A stretch of DNA of 64,000 bases from Allium sativum. Lineage: Eukaryota > Streptophyta > Magnoliopsida > Asparagales > Amaryllidaceae. The first letter of the stretch is position 1. Every line of letters begins with the position of its first letter. Below the pieces are notes generated by a model. That model did no database searches. It was not told where the DNA came from and was given only the letters and a program-made list of their open reading frames with translations. Positions 48,593 through 58,443 of this stretch are shown piece by piece. Both the position numbers and the translations under genes were made by a program. Location of the stretch: NCBI GenBank assembly GCA_030737875.1, contig CM060918.1, forward strand, positions 769,290,552-769,354,551, in the 5' to 3' direction.

Positions 48593-49935
48593 AGAAACAT
48601 CTTCTCGCCCCACAAACACTGATGCAGCCAAGATAAACGCTGCGGAAGCAAGTCAGGAAGCCTCCTCTCATGAAGAAGTGTCCCGGTATCTTACCCGAGA
48701 CGATATGGACAAGATTATGCCTGAGTTCAGGGACCATATAACATCTCACGATAAACTCCTAGAACAACAACAGTTGATGGATTACCTTCTCGCTCAGATG
48801 GAAAAAGGATTTAACGCTTCAACATCAATTCCTCCACCAGGCGAGGCTGGGGCAATAAATGATCTTCAGTCTGCGGAAATCCAAGCCACTGATCGGGTCA
48901 CGCCTTTGCTTCCTCCTGGCTCGACTCCACCTTCCGACCAATCACAGCCAAGGATATCACTTCCAGCAACCAACGCAGCCGTAGTTGCAGATTCACAAGA
49001 GGCCCGTGATCAAGATCTAGGTTGTTCAACCATTATGCCTCCACCCTCGGGGATAGCTCGACCCCCGAGCCAATCGAGCATCCGCTGGGTCAGACTGGAT
49101 CAATGCCATTCCCATTGTAACCCAACATCTTACAGCAAACTCGTCTCATGCTGCCCCTCCTTCAACAAAGAGCTGTTTGGAGCCTTTCCTTCGAATCTGG
49201 GAGACCATTGTACCAAACCGGTTCCCAGATTAGCGGAGGAAAACGCAACCACAAACCCTTATAACATCAACTCGGGCTAGGGCATCATAGTGCCCCGAAC
49301 ATCACATGCTACGCTAGATCAACCCGGACCTTCCGTCATGGGTATGGCACGGTCCAATTCTCATTAGGTTCAAGAGGCGCCAGTCTTCCCAGGACCAACA
49401 GCTGCGATGAACCCTCGCCCTCATCTTCGCTCAACTCTCTGGGGTTGTGCCCAACCAATGCCACTCTTCAGAGCATGCTTTCGTCGGATCCTAATACTGG
49501 AGCTCTCCCGAATGTAGAGTTGGATTTATGGCAGTGACTCCTCGAAGATGGAAGCCAGCTTGCAAGCATCGTCCAACGTTTCACCTGGGGCAATGCTTCT
49601 TAGCAAGATATAGATACTATCTACTGCAACCCCTTCACCAGGGAAATCAAGAACTCCAGCAATCCGCCGAACTTCAAGCACCCAGCCATTGAACCCAACA
49701 ATGGTAAGACCGACCCGACCATCCATCTTATCCGTTACATGTGTTATATGGAAGTGCTTGGCGCATCAACCAATGTAATGGCCAATTGCTTCCTACTCTT
49801 CCTTATAGATATAGACGACATGTGGTATCGGCAGCTGACAATGGAGTCGATCAGCAGTTGTAACATGCTGGTCACCCGCTTCATCGAACAGTTCAGAGTT
49901 CATATCTCCTAACCAAAGAGTGTCATGATCCTGTA

Positions 49936-50635
49936 GTTAAATCAGTTAAAATTTCCAAATTACAAAAATGGTGGTAAATAACCGTTTTTGTTTTAAATAT
50001 ACGGTTATGTGTTGCCGCTTGAACGAAAATTTTGAAAATAAGTCTTTCCCGAGAGTTTCCGGAATGAAATTACCGTGTTATGAAAACAAAAACGGTAGGT
50101 ATTCTCCGTTTATTACTACACATGAAATCACAAAAGTTTTATATGGTGTGGTTTTGTCGTTTTTGTTTAAATTAATCGGTAGATGATCACCGTCTGCACA
50201 TGTTTTTTGAAAATATAATAACTTGAGATATTTTGGATTGAGCACACTGTTTTTCTATATGTAAAACAGTGAAAATTGACCGAGTAGCAGATTATAGGAT
50301 ATATTACTTTCAGATTTTCCGTAACTAAACCACTGTATAAATTAGATATAAGCAGTGTTTTACCACCGTTTATTGTTTTAGATTAAACCACAAACATTAT
50401 ATACGGTGATGGAATCTCGTTTAGTTTACAAAACTCGGTTAGCATTTGTCGTCTGCATATTTTGTTTGTAACCTGAGATATTTTGGAGTACGCTGACCGA
50501 ATTTCTGTACGTAGAATGGTACTTTGTAACCGTTTAGAAAATTATAGGCCATTTAATTGATTGACCGGTGATCAGGTACCCTTTTTGAAACTTAAAAACG
50601 GAAGACCATTTCCAATTTTCAACTACAAGGTTGAT
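49936..50635. repeat. Diverged tandem repeats at the left of the Mutator-like element
   Basis: Imperfect units of roughly 250 bp share ACTTGAGATATTTTGG / ACCTGAGATATTTTGG (50221 and 50470 areas), CACCGTCTGCACAT / TGTCGTCTGCATAT and ACCGTTTATTG words. No gene is seen. The unit nature is clear, but its assignment to the Mutator-like element is inferred. Confidence 0.5.
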
Positions 50636-50639
50636 TATT

Positions 50640-50691
50640 TCATACAAACAATCCAAGTTTTCGTGCATCTTACGTCATACAAATAATTGAA
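50640..50691. repeat. Minisatellite, left part
   Basis: CATACAAACAATCCAAG-type units of about 37 bp. The array is interrupted after TTGAA at 50687-50691 by the LTR array and resumes at 54447. Confidence 0.7.
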
Positions 50692-51409
50692 TGTTGTGAA
50701 AACTGCGCCTTTGCGGAAGCGACCAGGATCTTCTTCACCCAATTACTTAAAGATGATTTCTATGGAAACAAACACAGATATGAAATCACACGCGCAAACA
50801 CAAAATATTCCACCCAGCCACCCTCTTTATTGATTCTCAAAAACGAATTTTGTTTACACACACTGGTTCAACAACCAACAATAAACAAACTACAAGAATC
50901 AATAACCTTATTGAGAAAGGGAAAGAATATCTAAATGACTACAACTCTTGTTGGAGAAGGAAGAACAACGAAGAACGACGGCTAATCCTTGGATTAATTG
51001 GAGGCACCAATCCTCTCTTGGGCACCAAGCCCTAGAGGCACGCAGCCGCCACTCTATTCGGTCATACATTAATCCAACCCTATGTGTTGCTTTTATAGGA
51101 GAATAGAAGCCCTAGGCAAATACCCAATTTGCCCCTTCATTATTTGCAGAATAAGTCACAGAAAAGACCAAGTCAAAAACGCAGGAAACCCCGCTCAAAC
51201 GTCTGACCCAGATTGGTCAGACGTCTGTCCTGCTCTCGGGTTACCAAAACCCGGACAACAGACGTCTGACCAAATGTTGTCTGATGTCTGTGCTGAAACG
51301 CAGCACAAAACTGCTTCCCCTTGCCTTCTCTCTGCTGCTCCATCTCCACTATCGCCAAGCACATCAATGTCTCGTCTTCATATGTGATTTCATGTCACAA
51401 ATCACAACA
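50692..51409 (-). repeat. LTR 1 of tandem array
   Basis: 718 bp, starting TGTTGTGAAAAC where the other two have TGTTATGAAAAC. The end CACAACA is next to the purine-rich tract at 51410-51418. Confidence 0.93.
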
Positions 51410-52209
51410 CTCTACCTTGATATGAAATCGCATCACATCAAACGAACTTCCAACACTCAAGTCATCTAGCTCTTTCAACAACACCTTCTCTTAGTTAAAA
51501 CCAACCTCGATTTCCAGGCAACGAAATACACCCCACCTGTTTCGAGTACAGGGACTCAATTGATTTCAGGGCAACAATCACACCCAGTCGATTTGAAAGG
51601 ACTACGACCACACCTCAATTACAAACACAATCCTCCACCTGCGAAAGATGCATCTACCACCTGAGCTGCACCGTGCATCAACCAACGGTCTAAAAGTGCT
51701 TGTAATTCCATAACGACACCCGTCTAACACTTGATCTGAGCTACTTCTTTGATCTTCTCGGATCCCTTGAGCATCATCAACATGAAGACCCCTGTCGAAC
51801 ACATCAGCAGTGACCAAATTAACCTCTCCACCTTGCTGTGGACTAGGTTCTTCAACCGTCACTCGCCTTCCACATCGACACCCGTCTACCACTTGACCTG
51901 TGCTCCTTCCTCGATCACTCCTGATCCGTCGAGCATCATCAACGTGAAGACCCCTGTCGAAAACATGAACCGAATCACCACGATATAGACAAATCAAACC
52001 AATTGCCAACATCTTCATTTTCTTCCATCTTCCCTCATACACATCAGAGGGCTTCTCTTCATCTCCATCAACTAAACCATTGAGGCCTTCAAATCCCCAA
52101 TCAAAATTAGTCATCACCAGTAGTGCCATCATATCCGACATAAAAAAAATTTGATTTTTCCAATCCAAAATCACTCTAAGCTTTGCGGTGATCTAGCACT
52201 GATACCATC
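51410..52209 (-). other. Internal region 1 of tandem array
   Basis: 800 bp. It contains a 190-codon minus-strand frame (52174-51602) with two copies of VFDRGLHVDDA about 50 residues apart, and no retroviral domain. The primer site here is TGGTATCAGTGC (52196-52207), one base off the initiator tRNA complement. Confidence 0.85.
51602..52174 (-). CDS. Unidentified 190-codon frame in internal region 1
   Basis: Starts MILDWKNQIFFMSDMMALL and contains the duplicated block VFDRGLHVDDA..IR.D....QVLDGC. The composition is acidic and Gly/Asp-rich. No aspartic protease, zinc knuckle or polymerase motif is present. The equivalent frame in internal 2 is broken between 53411 and 53412, so it is not clearly maintained. 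It could be a remnant of a parental gene or chance. Confidence 0.3.
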   Translation of the reverse strand: MILDWKNQIFFMSDMMALLVMTNFDWGFEGLNGLVDGDEEKPSDVYEGRWKKMKMLAIGLICLYRGDSVHVFDRGLHVDDARRIRSDRGRSTGQVVDGCRCGRRVTVEEPSPQQGGEVNLVTADVFDRGLHVDDAQGIREDQRSSSDQVLDGCRYGITSTFRPLVDARCSSGGRCIFRRWRIVFVIEVWS

Positions 52210-52928
52210 TGTTATGAAAACTGCGCCTTTGCGGAAGCGACCAAGATCTTCTTCACCCAATTACTTAAAGATGATTTCTATGGAAACAAACACAGATATG
52301 AAATCACACGCGCAAACACAAAATATTCCACCTAACCACCCTCTTTATTGATTCTCAAAAACAAATTTTGTTTACACACACTAGTTCAACAACCAACAAT
52401 AAACAAACTACAAGAATCAGTAACTTTATTGAGAAAGGGAAAGAATATCTGGATGACTACAACTCTTGTTGGAGAAGAAAGAACGATGAAGAACGACGGC
52501 TAACCCTTGGATTAATTGGAGGCACCAATCCTCTCTTGGGCACCAAGCCCTAGAGGCACGCAGTCGCCACTCTATTCGGTCATACATTAATCCAACCTTA
52601 TGTGCTGCTTTTATAGGAGAATAGAAGCCCTAGGAAAATATCCAATTTTCCCCTTCATTATTTGCAGAAAAAGTCACAGAAAAGACCAAGTCAAAAACGC
52701 AGGAAACCCCGCTTAGACATCTGACCCAGATTGGTCAGACGTCTGTCCCTGCTCTCGGGTTACCAAAACCCTGACAACAGACGTCTGACCAAATGCTGTT
52801 AGACGTCTGTGCTGAAATGAAGCACAAAACTGCTTCCCCTTGCCTTCTCTCTGCTGCTCCATCTCCACTATCGCCAAGCACATCAATGTCTTGTCTTCAT
52901 ATGTGATTTCATGTCACAAATCACAACA
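52210..52928 (-). repeat. LTR 2 of tandem array
   Basis: 719 bp, shared by both internals. A primer site lies left of it (52196-52207) and a purine-rich tract right of it (52929-52937). Confidence 0.93.
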
Positions 52929-53727
52929 CTCCACCTTGATATGAAATCGCATCACATCAAACGAACTTCCAACACTCAAGTCATCTAGCTCTTTCGACAA
53001 CACCTTCTCTCAATTAAAACCAACCTCGATTTCCAGGCAACGAAATACACCCCACCTGTTCCGAGTACAGGGACTCAATTGATTTCAGGGCAACAATCAT
53101 ACCCAGTCGATTTGAAAGGACTACGACCACACCTCAATTACAAACACAATCCACCGCCTGCAAAAGATGCATCTACCACCGGAGCTATACCGTGCATCAA
53201 CCAATGGTCTAAAAGTGCTTGTAATTCCACAACGACACCCGTCTAACACTTGATCTGAGCTCCTTCCTTGATCATCTCGGATCCCTTGAGCATCATCAAC
53301 ATGAAGACCCCTGTCGAACACATCAGCAGTGACCAAATTAACCTCTCCACCTTGTTGTGGACTAGGTTCTTCAACCGTCACTTGCCTTCCACATCGACAA
53401 CCGTCTAACACTCAACCTGAGCTCCTTCCTCGATCACTCCTGATCCCTCGAACATCATCAACGTGAAGATCCCTGTCGAAAACATGAACCGAATCACCAA
53501 GGTACAGGCAAATCAAACCAATTGCCAACATCTTCGTCTTCTTCCATCTTCCCTCATCCACATCAGAGGGCTTCTCTTCATCTCCATCAACCAAACCATT
53601 GAGGCCTCCAAATCCCCAATCAAAATTAGTCATCACCAGTAGCGCCATCATATCCGACATAAAAAAATTTGATTTTTCCAATCCAAAATCACTCTAAGCT
53701 TTGCGGTGATCTAGCTCTGATACCATC
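52929..53727 (-). other. Internal region 2 of tandem array
   Basis: 799 bp, near-identical to internal 1. It has a perfect TGGTATCAGAGC primer site at 53714-53725. The long frame is split into 53681-53412 and 53411-53121. Confidence 0.9.
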
Positions 53728-54446
53728 TGTTATGAAAACTGCGCCTTTGCGGAAGCGACCAGGATCTTCTTCACCCAATTACTTAAAGATGATTTCTATG
53801 GAAACAAACACAGATATGAAATCACACGCGCAAACACAAAATATTCCACCCAACCACCCTCTTTATTGATTCTCAAAAACGAATTTTGTTTACACACACT
53901 GGTTCAACAACCAACAATAAATAAACTAAAAGAATCAATAACCTTATTTAGAAAGGGGAAGAATATCTAGATGACTACAACTCTTGTTGGAGAAGGAAGT
54001 ACAATGAAGAACGATGGCTAACCCTTGGATTAATTGGAGGCACCAATCCTCTCTTGGGCACCAAGCCCTAGAGGCACGCAGCCGCCACTCTATTCGGTCA
54101 TACATTAATCCAACCCTATGTGCTGCTTTTATAGGAGAATAGAAGCCCTAGACAAATACCCAATTTGCCCCTTCATTATTTGTAGAATATGTCACAGAAA
54201 AGACCAAGTCAAAAACACAGGAAACCCCGCTCAGACGTCTGACCCAAATTGGTCAGACGTCTGTCCCTGCTCTCGGGTTACCAAAACCCTGACAACAAAC
54301 GTCTGACCAAATGCTGTCAGATGTCTGTGCTGAAACGCAGCACAAAACTTCTTCCCCTTGCCTTCTCTATGCTGCTCCATCTCCACTATCGCCAAGAACA
54401 TCAATGTCTCGTCTTCATATGTGATTTCATGTCACAAATCACAACA
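53728..54446 (-). repeat. LTR 3 of tandem array
   Basis: 719 bp, followed by the right-hand TTGAA. Confidence 0.93.
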
Positions 54447-54560
54447 TTGAAACTTGTAGATGCATTTTTGAACATACAAATACTTGAAAATTTTACATGC
54501 ATCTTTGATCATACAAACAATTGAAACTTGTACATGCATCTTCGACCATAGAAATAAACA
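54447..54560. repeat. Minisatellite, right part
   Basis: Units of about 37 bp such as CATACAAACAATTGAAACTTG then TACATGCATCTTCGAC. Together with 50640-50691 this makes about four units interrupted by the LTR array. Confidence 0.8.
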
Positions 54561-56849
54561 CAAACACAGTCATAAACCATTTCATATATTAACCTTCCAT
54601 CCAAAGTACCCTTAATACAGTAATGCTAAAAACAAGTCACCAACCAAAATACATAAATAAGTCGCTAACAAAGTATTGAACAAAACATGCACCAAGTCTT
54701 ATAACAGTGACATACTATTAACCAAAATAATACGTAATGCAACCAAGTTAAACTATTTTTTCCTTGCTCTACCTTTCTTCTTGGTTGCTCCTTCCTTTGC
54801 CTCGCGATGTCGTAGCCTCAACAATCTCATCACCTTCATCAGCTACCATGTTCTCTCCATATAGAGCAGATTGTTCTGGGTCCTCTATACACTCTAGCAT
54901 TTGCAAAGCTTTATCAACTGCCTTACAACGTCCAAATGAATGGATTGTATCAGCAACTAGTCCTAGTCAACGTTTCTGAAATTCAAGTGTAATTTAGTAT
55001 TAAAAAACAATCAACAACAAGTTTTTTACAATTAACAAATATAACAAACTTACAACACGGATGGGTAGTGACTTCTCCTCGGTTTCATTCGCAGGCTCAA
55101 TTATTCTTCTTGATGGATTTGCAACAATCGGATGAGAAGCTTAACGATACCACTGTATATAGCTGTCCTCACAGTCCTAGGGGTTAACCACTTCTTTTGA
55201 TGTTATACTTTCATTCAGCAGGTGAGTTGCCCATTCAGCCCAGACAAAATCCTCGACATTAAAGTAAGTGGCTTTGAAACATTTACTAGACGACTTGTAC
55301 TTCTTCTTGTTAAGCATGAAGGGATTAGTTGGGATGGGTTGAACAATTCCAAACTGGAGCAGAAATCTCTGGGGTAGGTACAATTCTTCAGTTTCAGAAC
55401 AAATAACATGGCCGTTATACAACGAACATTGATGAAATGGATACACATCACGTTTATCTCTAAAGCAATCCCATATAATTTCATTGCACTTCAAATCATC
55501 AAATCTTTCTCTTAGTGTGACTAAATCGGATGCTAACTGCGAACTCTTGTTCTTTGCAAAGTAGAATGCGACTATAATTTCTCCGTTATGTATACCAATA
55601 ACACGATTATGTCATCGAAGAACTAGGAAATGCTCAAATATCCATACCTGCATTAAGGTACATCATGTACACGTATATAATAAGACTATCCTATTTACAT
55701 ATAGTTATAATACAACGGTAGCAAAAAAATTCTTCGAATTTACCTGTAGTAAGGTCATGCAACCAGTCATTTGATGAACACCACTTCAAGTTGTTGTAGC
55801 AAGATTACGTAATAACCAACTCAAACATGTAGTGGCCACGGACTTGTCACAACAAACTAAACTACCAGTTCTGTACAAAAGATGTGCTATCACACAATGC
55901 ATCTTTCGTTCTTCAGTATCATCCTCCTTCGAACCCTCAAACTTACTTCGTAACCATTCAAATCTAATTTTTTTATCGCCTCCTAATACTTTAATAGCAG
56001 TTGTTCTGTCAACACCAAGGCAGTCTTTAAGTAGTTTGTAAACATCTTCGTAACCTATACCCCTCGAGCCACCAAGAGAACCAGTAACTGCTCTTCCTTC
56101 CACTGGAAGGCCAGTTATGTGCACTACTTCATCTATGGTTATCACCAACTCACCAAATGGAAGGTGAAATGTGTTTATCTCCGGATAAAATCTTTCGAAG
56201 AATGCATTGATTAGGACTTTGTCTAATGTCTCATGAGCATGTAGCGCTAGCTTATGGAATCCCGACTGAACTACAACCTCCTAAACAAAAGAACATTCTT
56301 TTCTATAATCCCACAATCGGTGCATGCCAACATGAGTATGGACTCTCACAAGTCTGACTTCTCCTCAAGGTTTCTATATGGTATGTACATAAATATATTA
56401 TATATTTATAAACAGATAACAATACACGCATAGTCATAGGTATAAATAAAATCTAAGAAATAACATAAGAAAAACCTACAATAGATTTCCATATTTTATG
56501 AGTAATGTGATCTTTGAATGCAAACAACATTGTCCGTTCATCTTCAGTGGTGGATGATTCTGGTTCTTTCCGGTTTCGCTTGGCTTTAATTGTACGTTTT
56601 CTCTTTTCCACATGTTCCACCTCTTTCTCTCCTACCCTTCCTTCCTCACTATCACGTTCCTCACTACCACTTTCATTCCCACTATATTCAGACTCAGATT
56701 CTTCATAGAAAACTTGTTTCATACGTCTCTTACCATCTCGTACATGTGCCACTATGGCGTCACCTTCTTTATCTGCTTCCCCCTCATCTACATCACCTAC
56801 TTATTCACACTCACTCTCATCTTCGTTGCTATCTACTCCATCATCGTCT

Positions 56850-57035
56850 TCTTCATGCTCACTACCTCCTCTGTTGCCCTCTTGTCTGTCTTCGTCTTCT
56901 TCATGTTCAATACCAGCTTTGTTGCCCTCTTCTCTGTCATCGTCTTGTTCTTGATCACTACCACCTTTGTTACCCTTTTCTCTGTCATCGTCTCGTTATC
57001 ACTACCACTTGTGTTGCCCTCCTCTTCTCTGTCAT
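56850..57035 (-). repeat. Acidic-coding minisatellite in the plant mobile domain gene
   Basis: Four to five units of about 48 bp, each reading (minus strand) as an acidic block of the type EHEEDEDRQEGN. A unit-length irregularity shifts the frame, so the downstream part reads as MTEKR repeats in the wrong frame. Confidence 0.75.
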
Positions 57036-57477
57036 CATCTTCTTCTTGTACGCGTACATCTGCTTCTTCATGGCCGCTATGATCACTACTTTTTTCACCT
57101 CCATCGGAACTACTACCTTCGTTGGACTCTTCTCTTTCACTTGAACTATGCTCGGAGTTATTCTCTTTAGATTCAACTGCTTTCTTTTTCTTTTGCTCTT
57201 CCAATATGCATTGCTTTTCCTTAGCAATTTTCTGCCCATTAGAAGCAGTAGGCGGTACATGACTAGACGTAGACGAAGTTGTTCCTGCATTCAATCACGT
57301 AAACAATTTAGTTATATGCCGTCAACAAACAACGACAACATATATCCTACTTTATTAGTAAAAGACGATACAACCATGTAAACATCATGTAAAACTGAAT
57401 GTGTAATCTAAATTTCGACAACAAGTAACCTAATTTATAATACACAAAGACACTGCACGGTCGTATGAATACGCACT

Positions 57478-57897
57478 TAAATCCCAAACCATAGACCCCT
57501 TTTTCAACCATAAGTCAGCATCAATCAACCATTTTTTATACCTATATTCGTACAACACAAATCGTAACCAAAATACGCAAAACTTTGAAGAAATGAAAAT
57601 TATATATGGAAAAAAGGAGCCTATTTTGAATGATAAAAACAGTGACAACATGCCAAATACTAGAAAGGACAATCTTTCATATGTAATTTAAAATACACAA
57701 ACCATAGAACCCTTTTTCAACCATAAGTCGATATCAATTAACCATTTTTAATATCTATATTCGGGCAACACAAACCAAAACCAAAATACAAAACAATTTG
57801 AAGAAATAAAAATTATATATGGAAAACAGAAGCCGATTTTGAATTATAAAAATGATGACAACGTGTCAAATACTAAAAGGGACAAGCTTTCATATTC
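57478..57897. repeat. 213-bp tandem duplication in intron 1
   Basis: ACCATAGACCCCTTTTTCAA at 57488 recurs as ACCATAGAACCCTTTTTCAA at 57701. The two units (57478-57683 and 57691-57897) match along their length with point changes. Confidence 0.9.
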
Positions 57898-58305
57898 TAG
57901 AGAATTTACCCACCCAAAAACGTGCCCTACCAACCGTAGTCTCTGCAAATCGATCAAAATTTCCCACCGTTTTGCCCTTCTTCCCTACCAAACCTTACCA
58001 CACGCAAACCCGTTGCTCATGATTGATAATACCAAAACCTATCGTACCATACATCTGCTAATACCAACTGAAATTACCATCAATCTACTACAAACATACC
58101 TCTTTTCCATGACTTGCTTCTTGCCAACAGACTCCTTCGTCTTCCTCGCAGTATTCTTGAATCGCACCATGTTTAATGGAAAACCCTAGCTCTGAAGAAC
58201 CCTAGCGTGAGCACCGAAGAACCCTAGCCCTGAAGAACGGATGATTGAATTTTTGGAAAGCGCGAGTGGAATATAGAGCGCGTGCTTTGAAAAGCGTGAA
58301 TGGAT

Positions 58306-58434
58306 TTGATGTAGGGCTATTTTTGTCCCTTAAAAGCATAACTGGTGTTGCCCCTTAATATAAAAATATTTGACAAGTGTGTACTTAAAATTTGACATCC
58401 CTTAACCAAAAACGAGGTGTCATTAACAAAGCCC
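58306..58434 (-). repeat. Right terminal repeat of the Mutator-like element
   Basis: Minus strand from 58434: GGGCTTTGTTAATGACACC, then CTCGTTTTTGGTTAAGGG, and a later AAGGGGCAACACC. Long A/T-rich ends starting with G runs are common in plant Mutator-like elements. The mate is not seen. Confidence 0.55.
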
Positions 58435-58443
58435 TTTCTTATT

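Larger units (their letters stand above)
35335..49935 (+). pseudogene. Tat-lineage gypsy gag, split by the giant-LTR element and truncated
   Basis: ATG at 35335 opens with MVKTRKKDE and is cut after nine codons by the 13.2-kb insertion at 35363-48592. The same frame resumes at about 48594 with TSSRPTNTDAAKINAAEAS and stays open to 49280 (charged, Gln/Pro-rich N-terminal region). Further conserved gag blocks occur in shifted frames: NPFTREIK and IHLIRYMCYMEVLGASTNV (about 49635-49790), then DDMWYRQL and RFIEQFRVHIS (about 49810-49910). Several stops and frameshifts separate them. Similarity ends near 49935 at VMIL, before the nucleocapsid zinc knuckle. The pol region is absent from the window. 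Confidence 0.85.
50692..54446 (-). mobile_element. Tandem non-autonomous LTR retrotransposon (three LTRs, two internals)
   Basis: LTRs at 50692-51409 (718 bp), 52210-52928 (719 bp) and 53728-54446 (719 bp) alternate with internals of 800 and 799 bp. The whole array is flanked by one target duplication, TTGAA (50687-50691 and 54447-54451). On the minus strand each LTR begins TGTTGTGATTTG and ends TCATAACA. It is preceded by a purine-rich AAGGTGGAG and followed, two bases later, by TGGTATCAG(A/T)GC, the tRNA-iMet primer site. No gag or pol domain occurs. This is a small non-autonomous element that became a tandem by unequal recombination between LTRs. Confidence 0.95.
54760..58170 (-). pseudogene. 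Plant mobile domain (MAIN/MAIL1-like) gene of the Mutator-like element
   Basis: Exon 1 is 58170-58100 (MVRFKNTARKTKESVGKK, donor GTATGT). After an intron holding a 213-bp tandem duplication, exon 2 starts near 57290 with a Ser/Glu-rich, acidic region and basic patches (KRKRTIKAKRNRKEPE, about 56610-56570). The plant mobile domain core follows (about 56285-55790) with HLPFGELVITIDEVVHITG and VDRTTAIKVLGGDKKIRF. A C-terminal block comes next (55494-55060) with YNGHVICSETEELYLPQRF and FVWAEWATHLLNE, then a tail ending in a stop near 54760. It is broken: a frameshift in the acidic repeat near 56850-56950, and stops after VVNP (about 55182) and in QWYR*ASHP. The domain is known from plant MAIN/MAIL1 proteins and many transposons. 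Its role in transposition is unproven. Confidence 0.8.
49936..58434 (-). mobile_element. Mutator-like element with plant mobile domain gene, left end unresolved
   Basis: The right terminus, read on the minus strand from 58434, is GGGCTTTGTTAATGACACC and continues as an AT-rich, terminal-repeat-like stretch to about 58306. The adjacent nine bases (TTTCTTATT, 58435-58443) would be the target duplication. On the minus strand a spliced plant mobile domain gene starts at 58170 and ends near 54760. No matching inverted terminus or second TTTCTTATT is visible near 49936, where the sequence joins a broken gypsy gag, so the left end was deleted or lies elsewhere. No MuDR transposase motif was found. 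A tandem LTR array splits it at 50692-54446. Confidence 0.6.

Noticed and set aside
50640..54560. Repeat-spacer pattern as a CRISPR-like array
   Set aside because: The minisatellite units are contiguous and diverged, with no unique spacers or cas genes. The host is a plant.
56514..57170. Long plus-strand Ser/Leu/Phe-rich frames
   Set aside because: They are antisense to the acidic-coding part of the plant mobile domain gene and arise from its repeats.
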